Shown: positions 1 to 4,631 of the stretch, one piece after another
Layout: each line of letters opens with the position of its first letter
Position numbering within the stretch: the first letter of the stretch is position 1
Assembly (NCBI GenBank): GCA_027482985.1
Contig: JAIXVO010000227.1
Location: 1 to 11,714 of the forward strand
From: Cyanobacteriota bacterium
Lineage (GTDB): Bacteria; Cyanobacteriota; Cyanobacteriia; Leptolyngbyales; Leptolyngbyaceae
DNA length: 11,714 nt
Reading direction: 5' to 3'
The notes under the pieces: model-generated
What the model was told of the DNA's origin: nothing
Seen by the model: only the letters and a program-made list of their open reading frames with translations
Database searches by the model: none
Made by a program: the position numbers and the translations under genes

Positions 1-21
1 CCGTTCGTTTACTTAACCAAC

Positions 22-852
22 ATGAGTGCTCTGAACTCCATCCCTCGGTTTCCATCGACGTTGCAACCTCCTACCGCCTTAGAGGTAGAAGACCTGCCGC
101 CTGCTGCCTGTCTAGAATCATCTGCAGCGCCGCTCACGCCACCTCCCACTGACCTCACCCCCCTCGCGGCACTGAAATCGGTGGCTGCTCCTGCCCCCTC
201 GCAATTCACGCCCTGGCTGCTGCGCTTAGCCTATCCTTTGGGGCGATTCGGTCTGTTCCCGGCTTACTTTGGCGCGATCGCCATTTCTGGCCAAGAAAAC
301 CTCCCCCGCACTGGTCCCGTAATTTTAGCCCCAACTCATCGATCGCGTTGGGATGCGATGATGGTGCCTTATGTGGCTGGCTATCATGTGACTCAGCGAC
401 ATTTGCGCTTTATGGTGTCAGCCGATGAGGTCACGGGTTTGCAGGGCTGGTTCATCCGCCGCATGGGAGGCTTTCCGATTAACACCAATCGCCCCGCGAT
501 CGCCAGTTTGCGGCATGGGGTCGAACTGCTAGAAAACGGCGAAACCCTGGTGATTTTCCCAGAAGGCAATATTTTCCGGGAATCCCACGTCCAACCCCTG
601 AAACCAGGCTTAGCCCGCTTAGCGATTCAAGCCGAAGCTAGCCGTCCGCACCTGGGCATTCAAATTGTGCCGATTCACATTCATTATGAAGACCCATTAG
701 TGCGCTGGCGGAGTCCTGTGCAAGTGCACATTGGCACTCCCCTGGCAGTCCCCAGCTTTTGTACGGGTCAAGCCAAGCGCGATGCTAAAGCTTTAACTAC
801 GGCTTTGCAATCAGCAATGGAGGCATTAGCCCCCCCTGAGACAGCCTCCTGA
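22..852 (+). CDS. 1-acyl-sn-glycerol-3-phosphate acyltransferase family protein (PlsC-like)
   Basis: Predicted membrane-associated acyltransferase that moves an acyl chain onto a lysophospholipid such as lysophosphatidic acid. The PlsC domain covers about residues 63-250. The catalytic HX4D motif is His106-Asp111 (HRSRWD), followed by GGFPINTNR (149-157), the FPEG motif (179-182) and a VPIHI segment near 216-220, in the usual family order. About 60 Pro/Ala-rich residues precede the domain and look disordered, which is longer than usual. The ATG at 22 is used, but the frame stays open to the left edge, so a start outside the window is possible. The stop lies in a 13-bp tandem duplication. The next gene is convergent. 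The family is secure; the exact acyl acceptor is not shown. Confidence 0.88.
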   Translation: MSALNSIPRFPSTLQPPTALEVEDLPPAACLESSAAPLTPPPTDLTPLAALKSVAAPAPSQFTPWLLRLAYPLGRFGLFPAYFGAIAISGQENLPRTGPVILAPTHRSRWDAMMVPYVAGYHVTQRHLRFMVSADEVTGLQGWFIRRMGGFPINTNRPAIASLRHGVELLENGETLVIFPEGNIFRESHVQPLKPGLARLAIQAEASRPHLGIQIVPIHIHYEDPLVRWRSPVQVHIGTPLAVPSFCTGQAKRDAKALTTALQSAMEALAPPETAS

Positions 853-859
853 GACAGCC
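836..859. repeat. 13-bp tandem duplication at the acyltransferase stop codon
   Basis: CTGAGACAGCCTC (836-848) is followed at once by CTGAGACAGCC (849-859). The stop TGA (850-852) lies in the second copy; the TGA of the first copy is out of frame. This looks like a slippage duplication that altered the last few residues. Confidence 0.7.
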
Positions 860-1057
860 ACAGACCCATCATTCATCGTGAGGAGTTGGCAATTCAATTA
901 TTTCTCGGCTGTAGTGGTAAGACAAGGCTAATTGAGTGTTTTAGCAAGTGGGTTTCGGCTCGCATTCAGAAGTCTCAACTTATAGTCAACCGAGGGTTGA
1001 GTGACTCGCTTTGAGCTTGCCGAACGGGAGTCGAAACACGGCTGCTAATGCACATCT

Positions 1058-1447
1058 TTAAAGTTGTGTTACCAGCAAATGCTGTTTGATGACATCCCAT
1101 TTGGAGCAATGCCAGTAATCGATGTGGGAGATGATGAGGCCTTGCTCGTTGAGGGTGAGTTCGCTCCAACCGGAGATGGCAATGCGGGGTTGCCAAGGGA
1201 GGGGAGTGTTCCAACTGAGGGTCCAGTCGGAGCGAATTTGGGTGGGAGTTTGCTGCTGGAGGTCGTGTACGTCCATCTGGCAGTGGCGGAACCAGGTTTG
1301 AATGAAGCCGATCATCTGCCGATAGCGATCGCGACCGCGAAAGGCGGTCATCGGGTCTTTGAAGTACACATCTTCAGCGTAGAGAGCGTAGGTTTGGTCG
1401 GCGGGAAAGCGATCGTAATCGGCTTTAAGCGTGGTCAGAAGATCCAT
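1058..1447 (-). CDS. DUF2358 domain protein (NTF2/SnoaL-like fold)
   Basis: A 129-residue protein matching the cyanobacterial and plastid DUF2358 family of unknown function. Features I recognise are the N-terminal LKADYDRFP, the segment YAEDVYFKDPMTAFRGRDRY (residues 24-43) and a C-terminal SHIDYWH. These are typical of the alpha+beta cone (NTF2-like) fold that other families use as a small-ligand pocket. There is no signal peptide or membrane segment, so it is probably cytoplasmic. The length is normal for a single-domain member. The start is ATG at 1447 with no clear Shine-Dalgarno. It lies 109 bp after the GDSL hydrolase on the same strand, but a strong palindrome sits between them, so co-transcription is uncertain. 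No enzymatic activity can be assigned. Confidence 0.8.
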   Translation of the reverse strand: MDLLTTLKADYDRFPADQTYALYAEDVYFKDPMTAFRGRDRYRQMIGFIQTWFRHCQMDVHDLQQQTPTQIRSDWTLSWNTPLPWQPRIAISGWSELTLNEQGLIISHIDYWHCSKWDVIKQHLLVTQL

Positions 1448-1481
1448 GAGCTTGGGAATTGGGCATCAACGTCGAGGATAC

Positions 1482-1541
1482 CGTAGAGCCGTTCGGCGTG
1501 GAGATGTTCATCGTAGAGACGTTCCGGCGGAACGTCTCTAC
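1482..1541. repeat. Cyanobacterial GTAGAGACG palindromic repeat with a partial direct copy
   Basis: Perfect inverted repeat: GTAGAGACGTTCC (1513-1525), GGC loop, GGAACGTCTCTAC (1529-1541). It forms a 13-bp stem in either strand and resembles the interspersed GTAGAGACG...CGTCTCTAC palindromes common between genes of filamentous cyanobacteria. A diverged direct copy of its left half lies at 1482-1498 (CGTAGAGCCGTTCGGCG), one substitution and one base gap from 1512-1529. A second family member lies at 9459-9484. In the RNA of the upstream GDSL gene it would form a 3' stem-loop, but no U-run follows, so I do not call it a terminator. Confidence 0.8.
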
Positions 1542-1556
1542 CCAATGGGGGTGGGG

Positions 1557-2540
1557 TTAACGGTGGAGTTGTTTGCGACGGGCTTTGAGCCCAGTCAAAA
1601 AGGCACCGCCCAGAAACAGCCCGACGATCGTCGTGGGTTCAGGCACTGCTTGGGATTGCAGGCTATCGTAGGCAAATTCTGCCAGTTGGAAATGACCGGC
1701 GGTGGTGGGGTGGATTTCATCCCAGAAGAGGTAGGTGCTGGGGGTGGGGCAGACGGTCAACAAACAACTGGCGGTGACGTTGGTGAAGCCGTATTGGCTG
1801 GGATTGGCGATCGCGTCATTAAACAACCCGTTAAAGTCCAGGTCATAAAGATGCAGCCCCGGTTGCGTTTGGCGAATCACGGCCAAACTTTGAGCCAACA
1901 GGGAATTATGCGCCTGGGTGAGTTGATTTAAGGCGGCGGCAATCACTGGATCACCGCTGGTACCCGGCACTGATCCTAAGTTCGGTAAGTTGCCGACTGC
2001 GATATTTTTCGCCCCCCCGCTCGCCAGCGCCAAGACTGCATTCGTCAGATTGGTGACGGTGGGTACGGGATCGCGACTACCGCCATTCAGGTAATCGTTT
2101 GCGCCCAGCCAGAGGATATACAAAGCATCCGGTTGACCTACGGGAATGGCACTAATTTGCTGGGTGAGGCCACCTAAACCGGGGAAAAACGTTGAAAAGT
2201 TGTTGGTGTTATTGGTGCGGGCACCGCCAACGGCCAGCGTTTGCAGCGAGGCTCCCAATTTGGGTGCGAGATATTCTGTCCAAACGGGACCGTTGGAGAA
2301 GCGACCGTTGCTGGGATAGAGCAGGTTGGGAGGAATCAGACCACCCGTAATGGCAAAAGAATTCCCGGTATCGGATAAGCTATCACCAAAGGAATAAACT
2401 GTGGTAAAGCCAAAAGCAGCGGCGCGTTCAGGATTCAGGCTAAGGGTGGCGAGGGGGACGATCGCGGCGATCGCCAATTGCCAACAGCTAGCAGTCAGGG
2501 TCTGAAGAAGGGGTAATTGGGGCATGGGGGCATCATCCAT
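1557..2540 (-). CDS. Secreted SGNH/GDSL-family lipase/esterase with PEP-CTERM tail
   Basis: Predicted extracytoplasmic ester hydrolase (lipase, esterase or thioesterase). Block I is FGDSLSDTGN with nucleophile Ser54, block II is AVGGARTNN with an oxyanion Gly near 105-106, block III is LGANDY with Asn148, and block V is WDEIHPT with catalytic Asp274 and His277. A hydrophobic stretch (about residues 11-35) ending near AAA-F is a signal peptide. The C-terminus has VPEP (299-302), a hydrophobic helix and a basic RRKQLHR tail, which is a PEP-CTERM sorting signal; the family expectation is removal by an exosortase on the way to the surface. The start is ATG 2540; Met6 is an equally good start that shortens the signal peptide. 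Neither has a clear Shine-Dalgarno. The natural ester substrate is unknown. Confidence 0.9.
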   Translation of the reverse strand: MDDAPMPQLPLLQTLTASCWQLAIAAIVPLATLSLNPERAAAFGFTTVYSFGDSLSDTGNSFAITGGLIPPNLLYPSNGRFSNGPVWTEYLAPKLGASLQTLAVGGARTNNTNNFSTFFPGLGGLTQQISAIPVGQPDALYILWLGANDYLNGGSRDPVPTVTNLTNAVLALASGGAKNIAVGNLPNLGSVPGTSGDPVIAAALNQLTQAHNSLLAQSLAVIRQTQPGLHLYDLDFNGLFNDAIANPSQYGFTNVTASCLLTVCPTPSTYLFWDEIHPTTAGHFQLAEFAYDSLQSQAVPEPTTIVGLFLGGAFLTGLKARRKQLHR

Positions 2541-2638
2541 CAGTGAATGTGAAATGATTAATGCTATTGAACTGTTTCAAAATTTGCCAGATTCGGGTTC
2601 AATCAACACTAAATCTTTATTTTCTGAAAGCGGGTTAA

Positions 2639-3136
2639 GTGCCGACGACTTCTCGTCAGGCGACGGACTCTGAGGCGACAAACCAGATGCAACAGGACAG
2701 TATTACCGTAAGGCTGGAAGGCGACAGAAATCAGATCCGTCGGCGGGCGGTCAGTAGACCGATCGTCAATGTCACCAGTGGCGACTGGGATAAATTCTAA
2801 ATTCTGGTTACGGCAATTGGGGGCAGATTGACTGTGCCGTATTGGTTATTGATTGCCGTAGCGCTGTATGCCATGGCAGACTTCGGCGCAAGTGCTCAAT
2901 TGCCCAGAGCGAGTGAAGCATGACCCCCCACTGCACCTTCTGCGCCCCCAGCCGCAACACCCAACGCGATCAAACCGATTCTCATTCTGGCTGCGAATCC
3001 CACAGATCCTAATCCGCTGCGGTTGCGGGAAGAGGTGCGCAAAATTCAATCCGGGAGCGATCTCCCTACCGCGATCGCTCCCGGATTGAACAATACTGAG
3101 CCGTCACCCTGGCGGATTCACCCCATCCCTTCGTAA
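2639..3136 (+). pseudogene. Relic of a membrane-linked CHAT-type (caspase-like) protein gene
   Basis: One frame reads from GTG 2639 (or ATG 2687) to TAA 3134-3136 through two in-frame stops, TAA 2798-2800 and TGA 2921-2923. Seen in order: a short segment with ITVRLEGDRNQI (about 2702-2737); a hydrophobic helix PYWLLIAVALYAMADFG (2837-2887); a Pro/Ala linker PPTAPSAPPAATPNA (2924-2968); and ILILAANPTDPNPLRLREEV (2978-3037). The last motif closely resembles, from memory, the start of compact cyanobacterial CHAT proteases (ILILAANPxDTxxLRLDEEVREI). The SGHG histidine and ACYS cysteine blocks expected downstream are absent: similarity stops at the fold-back near 3045. Inferred: a gene with soluble N-terminus, membrane anchor and CHAT effector, truncated and carrying nonsense mutations. 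The membrane plus CHAT-motif reading is fair; the N-terminal identity is open. Confidence 0.5.
3045..3090. repeat. Perfect 18-bp inverted repeat (fold-back)
   Basis: TTCAATCCGGGAGCGATC (3045-3062) is the exact reverse complement of GATCGCTCCCGGATTGAA (3073-3090), with a 10-base loop. It would form a very stable hairpin in either strand. There is no T-run on either side, so it is not a typical intrinsic terminator. The left arm continues the CHAT-like frame (KIQSG) and the right arm falls just where similarity ends, so the right arm may be an inverted duplication made during truncation. Confidence 0.85.
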
Positions 3137-3186
3137 AAAACTGGGTTAACCGCTCCGGTGTTTGCATACCATTATTAGATTTGCCA

Positions 3187-3215
3187 TAAAATAAATCCTC
3201 TCACTGAGAGGATTT
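3187..3215 (-). terminator. Intrinsic terminator of the tRNA-Tyr/tRNA-Thr transcript
   Basis: On the minus strand, AAATCCTCT, a 5-base loop CAGTG and AGAGGATTT form a perfect 9-bp stem, followed by ATTTTAT. It starts 8 bp after the 3' end of tRNA-Thr. The short U-rich tail and the position support a factor-independent terminator. Confidence 0.65.
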
Positions 3216-3223
3216 AAGAAAGA

Positions 3224-3295
3224 AGCCCGTGACGAGGATTGAACTCGTGACCTCACCCTTACCAAGGGTGTGCTCTACCACTGAGCCACACGGGC
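3224..3295 (-). tRNA. trnT: tRNA-Thr(GGU)
   Basis: A complete cloverleaf of 72 bases on the minus strand: acceptor GCCCGTG/CACGGGC, D-stem GCTC/GAGC, anticodon stem CACCC/GGGTG around loop TTGGTAA, T-stem ACGAG/CTCGT around TTCAATC, discriminator U. The anticodon GGU (complement of 3261-3263) reads ACC and ACU threonine codons. CCA is not encoded; TT follows the acceptor stem. It lies 48 bp after tRNA-Tyr in the same direction and is probably co-transcribed with it. Confidence 0.96.
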
Positions 3296-3304
3296 AAAAT
3301 CGAA

Positions 3305-3337
3305 GCCCAACCCAGATCTATTTATATTGGGTTGGGC
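3305..3337 (-). other. 10-bp hairpin in the spacer between tRNA-Tyr and tRNA-Thr
   Basis: GCCCAACCCA (3305-3314) pairs perfectly with TGGGTTGGGC (3328-3337) around a 13-base AT-rich loop, filling most of the 48-bp spacer. In the tRNA transcript it would fold into a strong stem followed by TTCGATTTT and then the 5' end of tRNA-Thr. It could be a processing signal or a leaky terminator; the sequence does not decide. Confidence 0.5.
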
Positions 3338-3343
3338 GTGGAA

Positions 3344-3425
3344 TGGGCCGGGCTGGATTTGAACCAGCGTAGGCGTAGCCAGCGGATTTACAGTCCGCCC
3401 CCATTAACCGCTCGGGCACCGACCC
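3344..3425 (-). tRNA. trnY: tRNA-Tyr(GUA)
   Basis: A class II tRNA of 82 bases on the minus strand. The acceptor GGGTCGG pairs with CCGGCCC (one G-U pair), discriminator A. The D-arm is CCCG-AGCGGTTAAT-GGGG, the anticodon stem is GCGGA/TCCGC around CTGTAAA (anticodon GUA, complement of 3389-3391), then a 13-base variable arm, and the T-stem is GCTGG/CCAGC around TTCAAAT. The long variable arm with a GUA anticodon is diagnostic of bacterial tRNA-Tyr. CCA is not encoded. It is first in the tRNA-Tyr then tRNA-Thr transcript, 40 bp after the stop of the peroxiredoxin-like gene. Confidence 0.97.
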
Positions 3426-3442
3426 CCGTTCCACAGTTATTA

Positions 3443-3448
3443 ATAGTA
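3443..3448 (-). promoter_or_regulatory. Possible -10 element of the tRNA-Tyr/tRNA-Thr promoter
   Basis: The minus strand reads TGATACTATTAATAAC just upstream of tRNA-Tyr. TACTAT (3443-3448) is a fair -10 about 18 bp before the mature 5' end. No good -35 lies 17 bp upstream, so read-through from the peroxiredoxin-like gene is the alternative. Confidence 0.3.
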
Positions 3449-3465
3449 TCACAGGAGTGATCGGT

Positions 3466-4014
3466 TTACGAGAACATTGCGCCAGCATTTTCGAGGAGTC
3501 TTTCCGGGCTAGCATTGTGGTCGAGAAACGAGAACAAGTGTTTGAACCGCAGTTGCCCTTGCCGATCCAGGACGAACTGGGCTGGCAGGGGTGCACCAAG
3601 GGCTTGTCCGGTCTGGTAAGCGCGAAACACCTGGCAACTGGGGTCACTCAATAAGGGCATCTGTAAGCCCAGGTCTTGCACCACGATCGCACTCTGACGC
3701 TCATCGGTGCTGGTAATCATCAACACTTCGATGCCGCGATCGCGAAAGGCTGAATAGTGGTCATTCAAAGTTTTGATGTGAGGAAAGCAAAACGGGCAAT
3801 ATTGCTTCTCAGTAAAAATGCGGGTGAAGGCCAGGACGACAGGCTGTTGGCCGCGATAGCTGGAGAGTTGCAGGGTGCTACCATGAGTCAGGTTAGGCAG
3901 CACAAAGTCGGGTGTGACCCTGCCATAGAGCAATTCATTGCTGGCGGGCACCGGGAAGAAGTTACGGAAGAAGCGATCGCTCAGGAGCCCCGTGAAGTCG
4001 TTGGAGGTCAGCAT
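3466..4014 (-). CDS. Peroxiredoxin-like (AhpC/TSA) thioredoxin-fold protein with CPFC motif
   Basis: A 182-residue thioredoxin-fold protein of the AhpC/TSA redoxin superfamily, probably cytoplasmic, expected to reduce peroxides or exchange thiols. After a roughly 30-residue N-terminal extension, TPDFVLPNL (34-42) starts the domain. PVVLAFTR (58-65) leads to YCPFC with Cys73 and Cys76, as in peroxiredoxin-like proteins with a C-P-F-C centre. VLMITSTDE (97-105), PLLSDPSCQVF (120-130, Cys127) and APLPAQFVLD (141-150, containing the probable cis-Pro) follow. No signal peptide is seen. The ATG at 4014 is 10 bp after the stop of the SRPBCC gene with no Shine-Dalgarno, so the two probably form one operon with coupled translation. 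Whether it is a true peroxidase cannot be read from sequence. Confidence 0.82.
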   Translation of the reverse strand: MLTSNDFTGLLSDRFFRNFFPVPASNELLYGRVTPDFVLPNLTHGSTLQLSSYRGQQPVVLAFTRIFTEKQYCPFCFPHIKTLNDHYSAFRDRGIEVLMITSTDERQSAIVVQDLGLQMPLLSDPSCQVFRAYQTGQALGAPLPAQFVLDRQGQLRFKHLFSFLDHNASPERLLENAGAMFS

Positions 4015-4024
4015 AGGAGGGATC

Positions 4025-4480
4025 TCAGTCCAAACTGGCGGTTTGGGCTTTCATGGCATACTCGCGGAAGCGCTCTAAATCGGCATGCAGCGTTGATTCG
4101 ACGACGCGACCAATAAATAGGTTATCCATGAGTTGAAACAGGAAGCCGGGAACGGAGTAAGCAACGGACATTTTGACGACGCTGCCCTCTTCGCCGCGAT
4201 CGTAGAAGCGAATTGCGCCCCGATTGGGGAGGCCATCGACTGATTCCCACTGCAAAATTTGATGGGGCACCAGTTTGACTTCGCGGGATAACCAGCTAAA
4301 CTCTAGTCCCCCGGTTGCCAGTTTCCAGCGCGACAATTGCGGGTCGTTTTCTTGAATTTTGACGGAATCGATCCACTTCATCCAATTCGGCATTTGCTCC
4401 AAATCAGACCACAAACTCCACACCAGCTCAATGGGTGCAGCGATTTCGATCTGGACAGTATGTTCGAGCCAGTTGGACAT
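4025..4480 (-). CDS. SRPBCC-family (polyketide cyclase/dehydrase, COQ10-like) protein
   Basis: A 151-residue single-domain START-like protein of the SRPBCC helix-grip superfamily. The N-terminal EHTVQIEIAAPIELVWSLWS and DLEQMPNWMKWIDSV (residues about 6-40) are the typical first strand plus helices. LSREVKLVPHQILQWESVDG follows, and a long C-terminal helix VVESTLHADLERFREYAM closes the pocket. Members bind hydrophobic ligands (lipids, quinones, polyketides); here the ligand is unknown. There is no signal peptide. It is first in a two-gene unit with the peroxiredoxin-like gene 10 bp downstream, so a link to a quinone, pigment or lipid under redox control is possible but inferred. The start is ATG 4480 without an evident Shine-Dalgarno. 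Confidence 0.82.
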   Translation of the reverse strand: MSNWLEHTVQIEIAAPIELVWSLWSDLEQMPNWMKWIDSVKIQENDPQLSRWKLATGGLEFSWLSREVKLVPHQILQWESVDGLPNRGAIRFYDRGEEGSVVKMSVAYSVPGFLFQLMDNLFIGRVVESTLHADLERFREYAMKAQTASLD

Positions 4481-4561
4481 AGAGCATCAGGAGAGAGGGA
4501 CTTTCTGCTAAGTTAGCAGGATTTGCTCCTGCTGCACGCGACATCTTGGCACCGATCGCCT

Positions 4562-4599
4562 AAAAAACCGCGATCGCAGTCCGAAAACGGCGATCGCGG
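4562..4599 (-). terminator. Intrinsic terminator of the porin gene, stem made of two HIP1 sites
   Basis: On the minus strand, 32 bp after the porin stop, CCGCGATCGC (complement of 4590-4599) pairs perfectly with GCGATCGCGG (complement of 4568-4577) and is followed by TTTTTT (complement of 4562-4567). A 10-bp GC-rich stem plus a T6 tract is a classical factor-independent terminator. Each arm contains the self-complementary HIP1 octamer GCGATCGC. Confidence 0.85.
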
Positions 4600-4631
4600 C
4601 TCAATGAATCAACTCATTCGCTCAGAGAACC

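Larger units (their letters stand above)
2541..3223. other. 683-bp region without an intact gene, between the GDSL gene and the tRNAs
   Basis: No complete coding sequence is supported here. It must contain the promoter of the GDSL gene (which reads left from 2540), but I could not find a convincing -35/-10 pair. Most of the rest (2639-3136) is one interrupted frame described separately as a pseudogene, ending in an 18-bp fold-back. The last 30 bases hold the tRNA terminator. The region lies on the 3' side of a tRNA gene, a common place for foreign DNA to enter and decay. Confidence 0.6.

Noticed and set aside
986..1000. TCAACC-GAG-GGTTGA hairpin between the convergent PlsC and DUF2358 genes as a bidirectional terminator
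   Set aside because: The stem is 6 bp with no T-tract on either side, so it is not supported.
1431..1931. Open frame of 166 codons on the plus strand opposite the GDSL gene
   Set aside because: It lies antisense to a gene with full catalytic motifs, has no recognisable domain and crosses the palindromic repeat. It is a shadow frame of GC-rich coding DNA.
2868..3089. Plus-strand frame of 73 codons starting at ATG 2868
   Set aside because: It is a different frame from the one with the membrane helix and CHAT-like motif, and its product (Pro/His/Arg-rich) resembles nothing.
3083..3244. GGATTGAAC shared by the region left of the tRNAs and the tRNA-Thr T-arm, as an attachment-site pair
   Set aside because: A 9-base match is too short, and the left copy is explained as an arm of the 18-bp fold-back.
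3448..3461. ATCAC-N4-GTGAT hairpin after the peroxiredoxin-like gene as its terminator
   Set aside because: The stem is only 5 bp and no proper T-run follows; it is too weak to call.
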